From Mucidula mucida (lineage: Eukaryota; Basidiomycota; Agaricomycetes; Agaricales; Physalacriaceae): a stretch of DNA of 48,329 bases. The notes under the pieces are model-generated. The model worked only from the letters and a program-made list of their open reading frames with translations. It was not told the origin of the DNA and did not search any database. Below are positions 1 to 10,013 of this stretch, piece after piece. Location: positions 1-48,329 of the forward strand of contig JADNYV010000267.1 of the NCBI GenBank assembly GCA_015501055.1, read 5' to 3'. A program made the translations under genes and the position numbers. Each line of letters begins with the position of its first letter. The stretch's first letter is position 1.

Positions 1-422
1 CCAAACGGAGAGCCACCAAGGTCGCCCCAGTCATTGCCTCCCATAGATATGAGAAGATCAGGCTTGCCAGGACAGGAGAGAACGATGAAAGAGCTTTGCC
101 AGCTTGCACAGATCAACTTTGGCGCGTAGCCTGCTTGACGGTGGGGTATATCGAGTCGACGAAAAGTGGTATATTCCTCTTTATGCATGGGACCGAATTG
201 TCCGGCTGTACCATCCCCGCTGCCCCATAGTTCTTTGACAGTGTCCCCAGTTTCGCGTGTAGTTTCAAGTAAAAGCAACGTGTGATTCGCGCCACACGCG
301 AGGTCGAGAATTCGGTGATTTGGAGACATGTCCTCAAAAACACAAGTCGTAAATGTATGCGCGTCGTGGACAGAGCCATTGCCGAGCTGTCCGCGAGCGT
401 TCGAGCCCGCCGACAAGAGCAT
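1..422 (-). CDS. RCC1-repeat (beta-propeller) protein, 3' part only
   Basis: The frame is open from position 422 to the window edge, so the C-terminus is missing. The translation shows RCC1/BLIP-II repeats: GSNARGQLGNG near the start, then ACGANHTLLLLE, ELWGSGDGTAGQFG and MGGNDWGDLG. RCC1 repeats fold into a beta-propeller; members include Ran exchange factors and yeast Ats1-like proteins, and I cannot tell which this is. I chose ATG 422 because it lies directly before the first repeat blade, a common arrangement in short fungal RCC1-like proteins. The frame stays open upstream to about 439, where a good intron (492 to 439, GTGAGC...GCAG) ends, so a short upstream exon with another start is possible. 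Confidence 0.72.
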   Translation of the reverse strand, partial: MLLSAGSNARGQLGNGSVHDAHTFTTCVFEDMSPNHRILDLACGANHTLLLLETTRETGDTVKELWGSGDGTAGQFGPMHKEEYTTFRRLDIPHRQAGYAPKLICASWQSSFIVLSCPGKPDLLISMGGNDWGDLGGSPF

Positions 423-723
423 CACGGCGGAAAGAGAGCTGCACTTCCCACGGTCACCACGCTTGACAATGCACCGCGACTCATAAGCTCACTTTGCCGG
501 TCCGATCGTCAATCCTAGACTCGCCTTGTTCACAGCCTTCCATGACCAACGACGAGCCTACCTTGCCCGGCTTTACCCGTTTGGTGGACACCGGCATTGT
601 GTATGTAAGGCTTCACAAGCTCCTCTGGCCAACAGAACCAGCTTCAAGCCGGCCTACAGATCCAGCTGCACCCGAGGCTGAGAGTTGAGCCAAATGTACT
701 GAGAGCTGCCCAGCAGACTTGGG

Positions 724-1539
724 CATGTGGGCCGCGACTGTCTAGTCTCGTTACCGACCGAATAAAAGTGACAAGTCGACGATATACGGTCTGGGAGTTC
801 TCGTGATTTTTTTGGCACTGGGAACATCATGTCCGTATATGGTACATGATCGAGAAAAATACCTGCCTTCCATGTGGCTGAGGCCCCATTTGGGATCCGG
901 GTCACTCAAGCGCGGTTGTGACTTATAATGTACATCGCGCTGAACGCGACTTCAAGACCTCTGCCATTTCCGCTTTCTACCAAGGATGCACTAAGATGCC
1001 TCCAAAATGCTCTAGCTAAGTTGGATCAGTTTGTCTGCCAGGTTTGCAGGCAACTTCTTGATTGAACGGGACTCCGCATGCTTGGGGAAGTTTCCAGGGA
1101 ATGCCTTTGTGTTGCCAGAGATTCCGAGAGTCACTTTCAATGTGGATAAGTACCCAACAGAAGCTATCCGCAGTGTCTGTTGGTCAACAGTTGAACTGAC
1201 CGGTATAGAGTATCGGAGGTTGGCATGTAGGTAGTCACACCTTCATTAGCAGATAGCAAGAAGATTGTGGACTTATTGCAGAAGTAGGATGCACCAATGA
1301 TTTTGACATTGTTGTAGTCAGGTCGTAGTTGACAGAGGCGGCAGAGGCGCGTCCTGGCACGTCGGGATGGATCTCTGGATCTGACACATGGCATAAACAT
1401 GGCATTTTCTTCGATCATATACTATATACGGACATGATGTTCCCAGTGCCAAAAAAATCACAAGAACACCAGGACCCTCTATCATCGACTTGTCACATTT
1501 GAAGGTTCGGTTACAGGACTAGCGACTGTCGAGGACATG
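724..1539. repeat. Inverted pair of related coding fragments
   Basis: Bases 724-866 and 1401-1539 are reverse-complement copies, roughly 75-80% identical by eye. Read outward, both encode similar peptides sharing the core YTDMMFPVPKKS; the left fragment reads on the minus strand and the right on the plus strand. Both then run into stops. The protein family was not recognised. I interpret them as two exon-sized remnants of one gene family left by an inverted duplication. The about 535 bp between the arms holds nothing recognisable. Confidence 0.5.
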
Positions 1540-1812
1540 GACACAGACAAAACGGCACAGTGTGCGCCAGCACCCATAGTTCGATACATCAACCTCGCCA
1601 AGCACAAGGACTTAGCCGTCCACTGGCTCATTCAATGCGAAACATCTATTATCCTCCAGGAATATGTTGTGCCGCCACTGCCACCAATCCCCGATTCTTC
1701 CTCACCGGTCAGCCTGGTATTGGTAAATAGCTGTTTTCCCCTTCTGCTTTTCGCGCTCATGCATTGCATTACACCGCTGCACGGTATCAGACTTAGATCA
1801 AGGTTGATCTGA
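1537..1812 (+). pseudogene. Short ORF fragment of unknown family
   Basis: A 91-codon open frame from ATG 1537 begins MDTDKTAQCAPAPIVRY and contains the Pro-rich stretch EYVVPPLPPIPDSS before a hydrophobic tail. It directly follows the right arm of the inverted fragment pair and has no recognisable promoter or partner exons. It reads like a piece of a larger protein, but the family was not recognised. The hydrophobic C-terminal 25 residues may be read-through into noncoding DNA. Confidence 0.22.
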
Positions 1813-3054
1813 GCAAGGCAGAATTGACCGAAAATGTGTGACAGATTCGTAAAATCTGACCAACATTTATTCCGATTCGGTCTTGAGATGAGGCTAATTC
1901 ATATCGTGTTCATATTGCTTAAATAATGCTGGCATGATTCATGTTTGTATTGATAGGTCATATTCCGGTAGTACAGCCTGAAAAAACTGCATTCTTGGGT
2001 AGGTAGTACAAGCAGGCTACCTAACCATTGACAGTATGTTTAAGATGAATAGAGAGGGATACACTACTCCAGATATCCATCGTAGTCAGTCACAGCCACA
2101 GGCATTGTCACCTCCATCAAATCATTACAGACAGTCCGCATCCTTAAAACTCTCGTGGTCGCTCTACGGGAAGTCGGGAGATTTTTTTAATCTCAAATGG
2201 GTCGTGGGAGTTGTGACAGGATCACGAGTCTTGCAGTAGCGGCAACAGGCGAGAGTGGTTGTTTGGAGAGAGAGAAACTCCGAATCATAGTTGTCAGGTT
2301 GGGTATGGTCGGGTATGGGCAACAACCAGTCCGTGACAGGCAATCATAGTCTTAGACCTTGCCTGGTAGTCCTAACAGAAAGCGGTCAAGGCAGATGGGA
2401 ACGGGTTTTGTTGTTGTTTGCAGAGCATCGTGGTTGTAATTGGAGCATTGTGGTTGCAATTGAAGCATCGTGGTCGCAGTCAGAGCGTCATGGTCGCAGC
2501 AGTTGCAGTTCACTTGTCTTGCTTGCATTTGGGTTGTGGTCACAATCACAGTTGTGTCGCCATTGTTGTAGTCTCATTCACGTTGTTGGAGTAATAGCCC
2601 TCATCTGGTAACCATTGCTGTCGCTGTCAGAGTTCATGTCCCCGGCCTTGCGTTTAGCAAGTTGTGGTTGTCGGAGGAGTCTACTCAGTCTGAACTAAGG
2701 TCTTGAGGCTTTCAAATTGTTGGTTTTTGGCCTTGGTCATTGCAGCTCAACATTGCAGTCACTCAAAACTGCAGGAAGTAGGCAGCACAAAATGCAAAGG
2801 TACGCCAAGAGCAGTCAGAGGTTGGTGGTGGCAAGAGACAAGTTGAACTTTGCTTGTTCAATTTAGTTTTTTTAAGGCATTTAACTCAGTGATTGGCAGA
2901 CACAGCATGAAAAGCTTTCATCCATTCAATATGGCCTGTTTGTTTTAGGCAGAATTAAGAGCAAGTTAAGCTTATTTTAATCTGAAAAGGGCTCTTATAA
3001 AGAAAAACAAATTCACTAATCTTGACTCAGAAAGATTGGGTGCAGCGGTGTAGG
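1813..3054. other. Gene-poor stretch before the retroelement
   Basis: No convincing gene is visible. The stretch is rich in degenerate GTGGTTG/GTCGCAG motifs, with one clear 20-bp tandem repeat at 2423-2502. Open frames here have biased low-complexity composition and look spurious. Confidence 0.5.
2423..2502. repeat. 20-bp tandem repeat, four units
   Basis: Four head-to-tail 20-bp units match the pattern GAGCATCGTGGTYGYARTYG with a few substitutions each. The units lie inside a longer stretch of looser GTTGTGGTC-type repetition from about 2260 to 2640. Confidence 0.7.
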
Positions 3055-3577
3055 TGTTATGAATTGCCATATTTTCACACTTTCACATCTTATCATATCT
3101 TATCAGGGGCCTTGTCTTATCAACCAACGGACTGTTTCATCATCTGTTTCGTCACCGATCATACTCCTTTTCATTACCAAAGCCGTACTCATATTAGACA
3201 CACACCAAATACATGGATGACATCATACATGCCAATACCTCATGGACTTCCTATTGTATACACACCATCAACACTCATAGCACATATGGTTGTTTCAGTA
3301 TTATTACCTACATGCAGTTACCACTTGTATTTAATGGTTTCATGGACTAGTAGCATACAACACTGGGTCAAGGGTGTGGAGTTATCCCTAGCGGAAACAC
3401 TTATGGACAAGGAGTCCCAAACACAGGCTTACAAGCAGTAGCGTAGCATCATTGCACTTTAGTTCCAATCTCGTTTATACACCTGGCCTAGCCTAGTTCT
3501 ACAAACGCGAACACTTTCTTTCTTAGTTCTTGCTGTGGTACCTGGTTTAGTCATGTGGCTATAGTCAGTCGCTAACA
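3055..3577 (+). repeat. LTR of Ty3/Gypsy copy A (5' LTR)
   Basis: This 523-bp LTR starts TGTTATGAAT and ends GCTAACA, giving TG...CA ends with short TGTTA/TAACA inverted termini. It matches the inverted LTR at 5404-5934 along its whole length, at about 90-93% by eye. Gag of the same orientation follows about 590 bp downstream, which makes this the 5' LTR. The expected TATA box has been lost here by a small deletion, while the other copy keeps it. No target duplication of the preceding five bases (GTAGG) was found at any element edge. Confidence 0.9.
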
Positions 3578-3579
3578 GA

Positions 3580-3591
3580 AGATCGGAACTA
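3580..3591 (+). promoter_or_regulatory. Putative self-priming primer-binding site
   Basis: Two bases after the LTR lies AGATCGGAACTA. Its complement, TAGTTCCGATCT, differs by one base from LTR A at 3460-3471 and by one different base from LTR B at 5521-5510. That LTR motif lies about 32 bases after the TATA box in copy B, where a transcript would begin. The arrangement is that of Tf1-type self-priming, in which the mRNA 5' end folds back as primer. It is an inference from base pairing. No clear tRNA 3'-end match was seen. Confidence 0.55.
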
Positions 3592-4168
3592 CTTTCTACC
3601 ACCTACCACACATCCCTGATTGTCAATCAGCACTTCGCTGTTTGATCATTGCACACTTCCCAATTTCCTTTTCCTGTTTACAGATCAACGGATTCCTAAT
3701 CCCAGTGCACGTCCGCATACATGTGTATTGGTCTCAGTAGCGCCGGCTAACAGTTAGAGATAACTGCCTAGAAGTAGCCGCTTTCACGAGAACAAACTTT
3801 TGGCAGTTGCACTTTGGTGGGCGCTGTTTACGGGTCAACTCCCATGCTCAGGAAAACTTTGGCTTACCTCACACCAGAGGAACATTGGCTGGGCAATTGC
3901 GAACTTGTGACGAGCTCTTGGGCTCCGTAGATACATAGTCAGTAGTCGGTAAAATAGCGTAGACAGTTACGATATCTACCTACTTTACCTACCGTACAAT
4001 ACACATCATTATTCCCCACCCTACTAAGTCCTGGATTCTATTTTAGATCTAGGCAATTCCCCCTTATTTGTCCAAACCTCTATTCCCTCACCTGTTTCAT
4101 CCAAATCCACATCACCCATATCCCCACTTTCACCCTTTCACTCTCCGAGCTCATCACCCCGATTCACC

Positions 4169-5092
4169 ATGTCCAACGAAGCACCCGAACCCGCTCATCC
4201 CGCTCATCACGCTGATGTCGAACCCAAAGGTTGATCCCTTATCAACAAGCCTTATGACTATAACGGGGACAAGGCCAAGTACAAGAGCTGGTGGCAATCA
4301 ATGTTCACATACATCCGCGACAAGAAGAACAACCTCACATCTGACTCCGAAAGGATTGATGTTGTTCTCTCCTACATCCGAGGAGATCATGTCGATGCAT
4401 GGGTCCAGAACTACACGGATCAGAACTTTGATGAGGAAGAAGAGGAATGGACAGTCTCTTGGACGGAGTTCAAGGAGCATTTGAAGGAGCGATTTGTGGA
4501 GTCCAACCTCGCGCAAGACGTGCAAGACCAGATTGAGCGGTTGCGCTAAGGGCAAGACACCGCTCAAGATTTTTTCCAGAAGTTCAAGGTTCTGCTCACT
4601 CAGGCAGAATATTCGAAGGATGACACATATGTCGTGCGACTTCTCAAGACCAACGTCAACGAGAAGATCATTGATCAGATCTATGGCAGCCGAGATGGGT
4701 TGCCGGAGAAATACAAGGATTGGAAGACACAAATCATCCAGATTGATCAGTTGTGGAGAAGGCAGATGGCGAGCAAAAGGCCCGGCATGCAGTCCCGGCC
4801 CCTAGCTCTGCAGGCGGCTACATTGAGAGCCAATCCTATGAACCCACCCCCGACGCCGATCACACGACGAGATGCCACCGGTGTTACCTATGGAGGAGCC
4901 GACAGGCCAATGGATATTGACAACGCACGGCAAAGGGGACTTTGCTTCAGCTGTGGCGAATACGGCCACATCAGCAGGTTCTGTCCTAAGATGGGTCAAC
5001 CCCAGACGATTCGGGGTCTATGGACTGAAATGAATGACGAGGAGAAGAAGAAGTTGGCCGAAGAGTTGGATTTTGCGAAGCTCCCGCAGTAG
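4169..5092 (+). pseudogene. Gag of Ty3/Gypsy copy A, with two stops
   Basis: One frame runs from ATG 4169 to the stop at 5090-5092 and encodes a capsid-like domain followed by a CCHC zinc knuckle, CFSCGEYGHISRFC, about 60 residues from the end. In-frame stops at 4234-4236 (TGA) and 4547-4549 (TAA) interrupt it; both fit C-to-T changes of CGA and CAA. Otherwise the reading is continuous over about 307 codons. The end of Gag overlaps the pol frame by a -1 shift. Gag would build the virus-like particle; this copy is dead. Confidence 0.85.
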
Positions 5093-5403
5093 ACGCAGTC
5101 CTGCTGGAGCAGTCATCAAGGAAAGGGTTGTCAGATGCAGAATCTATTTATAGTACAGGTACTGAAACATCTAAAATATCATTGACGACTTCACCAACAA
5201 AACCTGCAAAAGAAAGATTTGAGCCAAATACACCCGAGTGGATCGCACAACGGCTAAGAGAGGACGAAGTGTTGAGAGCAGTGGGAATTTTGAGTGCATG
5301 GATGCCGGAGCAGAGAGAGAGAGAAGCGACAGAGGAGAAAGTCATGGCAATCAGAGCGTTGACGAAGGAAGCTGCGGTGGAAGTTGTGACGGAGTTGAAA
5401 AAG
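5093..5403 (+). pseudogene. Start of Pol (pre-protease), copy A, truncated
   Basis: The frame one base back from Gag continues past the Gag stop into the same peptide that opens Pol in copy B (SDAESIYSTGTETSK...), nearly identical to 9834-9566. It stops abruptly at 5403, just before the protease active site, because the 3' LTR of copy B begins at 5404 in opposite orientation. Copy A therefore lacks protease, reverse transcriptase, RNase H, integrase and its 3' LTR. Confidence 0.8.
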
Positions 5404-5934
5404 TGTTAGCAACTGACTATAGCCACAAGACTAAACCAGGTACCACAGCAAGAACTAAGGAAGAAAGTGTTTGTGTTTGTAAGACTAGGCTAGGCCAGGT
5501 GTATAAACAAGATCTGAACTAAAGTACAATGATGCTACGCTACTGCTTATATACTAGTAAGTCTGTGTTTGGGACTCCTTGTCCATACGTGTTTCTGCTA
5601 GGGTTAACTCCACGCCCTTGACCCAGTGTTGTATGCTACTAGTCCGTGAAACCATTAAATACAAGTGGTAACTGCATGTAAGTAATAATACTGAAACAAC
5701 CATGTGTGCTACAAGTGTCGGTGGTGTGTATACAATAGGAAGTCCATGAGGTATTGGCATGTATGATGTCATCCATGTGTTGGGCGTGTGTCCAACATGA
5801 GTACGGCTTTGGTAATGAAAAGGAGTATGATCAGTGACGAAACAGATAATGAAACATTCCGTTGGTTGATAAGACAAGGCCCTCGATAAGATATGATAAG
5901 ATGTGAAAATATGAAAATATGGTGATTCATAACA
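5404..5934 (-). repeat. LTR of Ty3/Gypsy copy B (3' LTR)
   Basis: This 531-bp LTR reads on the minus strand from TGTTATGAATCACC (5934) to GTTGCTAACA (5404). It aligns to the LTR at 3055-3577. On the minus strand it is preceded by a purine run and the end of pol, so it is the 3' LTR of copy B. It retains a TATA box. Its outer edge abuts the truncated pol of copy A, and the bases there (AAAAG) are not repeated at the other end of copy B. Confidence 0.9.
5546..5553 (-). promoter_or_regulatory. TATA box in LTR B
   Basis: On the minus strand the LTR reads TATATAAG, 32 bases before the TAGTTCAGATCT motif that pairs with the primer-binding site. Spacing of about 30 bases is usual for TATA to transcription start. 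LTR A has lost this box. Confidence 0.6.
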
Positions 5935-5947
5935 TCACCCCCTCCTT
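5935..5947 (-). promoter_or_regulatory. Polypurine tract, copy B
   Basis: Directly inside the 3' LTR the minus strand reads TAAGGAGGGGGTGA and then TGTTATG. This is the position and composition expected for the plus-strand primer of a retrotransposon. It overlaps the stop codon of pol. Confidence 0.75.
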
Positions 5948-8900
5948 AAGGCGCAAGTTCCATTCTGCGCCAGAGTCGCTTTATGAGGGCTGCAGAGGGT
6001 AGCGTGACATTGAGAGGTTCGGTATTGGGTGGTGGCATGGGTCGGAATAAATGGGATGGAAACTGCGATATAGGGACTTCAATTTGAGCAAGCACAGGTG
6101 GCTTTGGCTTGTTCGGGTACTGTTGGTAAAAATTGCGGATAGCTTTGTCGGCATTCTTGAGATTACATGCCGGTTCCCATATCTGCTCGTGTGTGCCATA
6201 ACCCTTCCAGTGAACCTTGTATTGGAAACCCCCGCGGTACTTCCAGGAATTAACCACTTTCTCAACCTCCCATTCCGGTTCAGCTCCTTTCAGCACAGGT
6301 GGTGGACGCGTGTCTTGGGGTTGCGTCAGAAATTGGGGTTCATGGTAAGGCGTCAACAGAGCCTCGTTGAACACGGGATGGATGCTTTTCCACGTGTGAT
6401 GAATCTGGAGCTTGTAAGAGCTCGTCCCGACTTTCTTGATCACTTTGAACGGCCCAAAATGTTTGTCATCAAGTTTCTTCATTGGTTGGTCCGTGCTGAG
6501 ATTCATCCCTTCCAGCCATACTTTGTCACCTTCCTTGTACTCTACTGCCTCTGTCCGCTTCCTGTCATAAAACCGTTTCATGGCCTTCTTTGCCATCTTC
6601 GATGCTGACCCTACTTCGTCCCATGTCTTCCTCATTCCGTTGGCAAACTCCTGCGCAGTCTCATTTCTTGACGTCATTTTCGGAGCGGTACCTTTGTATG
6701 GATGTCTGCCCATGTCTGCAAAGAACGGAGTTACTTAGTCGTCAAGTGAACTCGATTGTTGTGTTCAAATTCGGCAGAGGGTAGCCATTTGTGCCAGTTG
6801 TTCTGATGGTAGTTGACGAATAACCGTAAGAAATGTTCTATCTCTTGGTTTAACCATTCTGTCTGTCCATTTGCCTGTGGATGATACACCGTTGTAAAGT
6901 TTCCTTTGATGCCCAACAGCCGGTACAACTCCTTCATGAAACGCGAGTGGTATTGTGGACCTCAATCATGTATCATCTGTCGTGATATCCCATGTATGGG
7001 GAAAATGCAATCACAATAGATGCGTGCCATGCCTTCTGACGTCAGAGTGGTGTGTGTCGGATGTGTAGCCGCTTTGTGAAATGATCCACGAACGTGCTGA
7101 TTGCATTGTATCCTCCCGATTCCGGCAGTTCTCCAATCATGTCCGTCCCTACTACTTCCCATGGCTCGTTTGGTACATCAATGGGGTGAAGGGGTGCAGC
7201 CGGCTTCGTGCAATGTGACTTTGTGGCCTAACATTTTTGACACTCTTCTATGTATTTGCGGACGTCTCGGCTGATTCCGGGCCACCAATAGGTGCGTGTA
7301 ATCAACTTGAGGGTCTTGTATCGTCCGGGATGTCCTGCAAGCTGTGCATCATGATATATTCCAATAACTTTTCCCCGCAATTCTTTGTCCTTCGGTATGT
7401 AAATACAATCTTTCCACATAATAAGTCCATTTTCCTTCTCTTCCCATCCTTTTTCTTTGTTTTCTAATGCTTTTTGTACATATCTGTCTTTGTTTCCTTT
7501 TCTTTGTTTGATTTTGTTAAGTAATTCGTCCTCCGGTGTATCTACTGTATGTAAAGAAAATTGAATTTGTGAAATAAAAAACTCCGGCTTGAGCAAAACA
7601 ACGTTTTCGTTATCTTTTTCCCCCTTCTCAAGGCCTGTCATCCTTGACAAGGCATCAGCTTTCCCCATTGTCTTGCCCGGTTTGTGAATCATCTGTATGT
7701 CATACTCCGCCAACTCCGTAACCCATCTCGCCTGCCTCCGATTCAACTTCTGTGGCTTCCGGAAGTACTAGAGGTTTTAATGATCGGTAAACACCTCCAC
7801 CGTTTCCTTTGCTCCAAGGAGATATTGTCTCCAGTCGTCAATCGAGTCCATAATAGCCATCATCTCGTTGTCGTAGATCTCATAATTGTGCTCTACTTCG
7901 TTCAACGCGCGAGACCGAAAGGCTACTAGCCTCCATTTTCCGTCAACCAACTGGAAAAGAACCGCCCCGTTCGCATAGTTCGAGGAGTCTGCCTCGACTC
8001 GAAACTTTCCGTCGTCGCGTGGTACAATTAGAACGGGTTCTTCCGTCATCCTCCGTTTCAACTCCTCAAACGCCTCGTGCTGCTCCATGCCCCAAACCCA
8101 CTCGCCCTTCCCGGTTAGCGATGTCAATGGCTTCGCTACTCCCGCAAATCCCCGGATGAAACGTCGGTAGAAGTTGCAGAAGCCCAGGAATGACTGTACT
8201 TCCTTCTTCTTCGTCGGCTCCTTCCATTCCTTCACTACGGCCACTTTTGCCGGATCCATCTTCACTTCTCCTCCTCCAACAATAACTCCCAAGTAATCTA
8301 TAGTATGTGCCTCAAAACTACATTTCTTGGGTTTTAAATACAACTTATTTACTCGCAATATCTCTAGTACTCGTCGTACGATATGCCTATGTTCCTCCAA
8401 CGTGTTTGTAAAAATAAGTATGTCGTCTAAGTAAACTATAACATGTCCGTCGTCAATCAATTCCTTCAGAATGTGATTCATGAACGATTGGAACGTTGCC
8501 GGCGAGTTTGTAAGTCCGAAGAACATGACTGAGGGCTCAAACAGGCCTCGGTTTGTTCTAAACGCCGCTTTCCACTCATCACCTTCTTTGATCCGGATGT
8601 TATTGTAACCCCATCGGACATCCATCTTCGTGAAAACCTTTGCTCCCTTCAACTTGTCGATAAGCTCCTGAATCAACGGCAAGGGGTATCGGTTCTTGAT
8701 TGTCATGTCGTTCAACTTCCGATAATCCTGCACTGGCCAAAGGCTTCCGTCCTTCTTCTTGACAAAGAAGAATGGTGACGCCATGGGTGAAATTGATGGC
8801 CGTATACGTCCCGTCCGTATGTTTTCTTCCAGGAACTCATCTAACGCCTTCTGCTCGGATGGACTAAGGGGATAGACCTTACAGTCCATCAGTTTGGAAC

Positions 8901-9855
8901 CAGGTGTGAGTTCTATCGCATGATCCCAGGGTCTTTGCTCCGGTAGCTTGTCAAAGTCCACCTTGCTGAATACATCAGAGAATTCCTTGATGTAAGGTGC
9001 AGCAGCGGATGAAGGCTGTTGTGATCTCAGCTTTTTACCGCTTTTGCAATAGTTGTCCCAGTCCATCCAAAACAACCGCTCTCCCTCCTCCAGTTTCTCT
9101 TCTACATCTTCTCCTTCATCTTCTGGCGAGTCATACTCGGGTAAATAGCCGCAGCGGTCTGGGCATTAATCAAAAGTCAACATGGATTACGTCCAGTTGA
9201 TCATGGGGTTGTGATATCATAGCCAATCTAGCCCCAAAAAGATACTTGTTTTGCCGAGATTGGTGACGGCCAACTCGATCTTTTTGGCGTGATCTCCGAT
9301 CTTCATCCGGACCTCCACAAAACCTTCGATTGCTCCTCCCTCATTTAGGGTTCCATCCGCATTGTAGACAGGGAGCTTGACCGGTAACTCCTTGATCGGG
9401 AGTCCGTTCTTCTCGACGAATTCTTTATTGACACAAGAACCCGTTGCTCCACTGTCAAGAAGGGCACTCGTTTCCCATTCAGAGCCTGTGTGTATGCTCT
9501 CTATGGTTACTTGGAGTTTCATGTCCTGCCCCTTTGTTTCCCGGATGTACTTCCTCAACTTTTTCAACTCCATCACAACTTCCACCGCAGCTTCCTTCAT
9601 CAACGCTCTGATTGCCATCACTTTCTCCTCTGTTGCTTCTCTCTCTCTCTGCTCCGGCATCCATGCACTCAAAATTCCCACTGCTCTCAACACTTCGTCC
9701 TCTCTTAGCCGTTGTGCGATCCACTCGGGTGTATTTGGCTCAAATCTTTCTTTTGCAGGTTTTGTTGGTGAAGTCGTCAATGATATTTTAGATGTTTCAG
9801 TACCTGTACTATAAATAGATTCTGCATCTGACAACCCTTTCCTTGATGACTGCTC
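5946..9855 (-). pseudogene. Pol polyprotein of a chromovirus (Ty3/Gypsy), copy B
   Basis: In order on the minus strand: aspartic protease with LLDSGATGS (9834-9217); reverse transcriptase and RNase H (9075-7777) with VYLDDILIF and RVEADSS; the H2C2 zinc-binding part and integrase core (7746-6731); and a C-terminal chromodomain with KVHWKGYGTHEQIWEP (about 6270-6110), ending at 5946. The chromodomain identifies a chromovirus. The frame is broken by stops at 9229, about 9190, about 9170, 7777-7779, 7768-7770, 7228 and 6963, most explained by C-to-T changes in CAA, CAG or CGA, and by single-base shifts near 7060 and 6735. The element cannot encode active enzymes. Confidence 0.92.
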
Positions 9856-9869
9856 CAGCAGGACTGCGT

Positions 9870-10003
9870 CTACTGCGGGAGCTTCGCAAAATCCAACTCT
9901 TCGGCCAACTTCTTCTTCTTCTCGTCATTCATTTCAGTCCATAGACCCCAAATCGTCTGGGGTTGACCCATCTTAGGACAGAACCTGCTGATGTGGCGGT
10001 ATG
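9870..10003 (-). pseudogene. C-terminal Gag fragment, copy B
   Basis: The last about 45 Gag codons are present, matching copy A from ISRFCPKMGQPQ to the stop at 9870. Upstream they break off inside the zinc knuckle and join ATTCATAACA (10004-10013), which is the first ten bases of an LTR reversed. About 1.9 kb, comprising most of the 5' LTR, the leader and gag, is therefore deleted. The short sequence GAAT is shared by LTR and gag near the breakpoint. Confidence 0.75.
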
Positions 10004-10013
10004 ATTCATAACA

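Noticed and set aside
3022..3441. Long open frame inside the LTR, repeated in reverse at 5554-5877
   Set aside because: It lies within non-coding LTR sequence. The similarity of the two translations comes from the LTR repeat, and the frame has no start context or domain.
6051..6608. Plus-strand 185-codon frame opposite the integrase and chromodomain
   Set aside because: It is antisense to clearly recognised Pol sequence and has no motif of its own.
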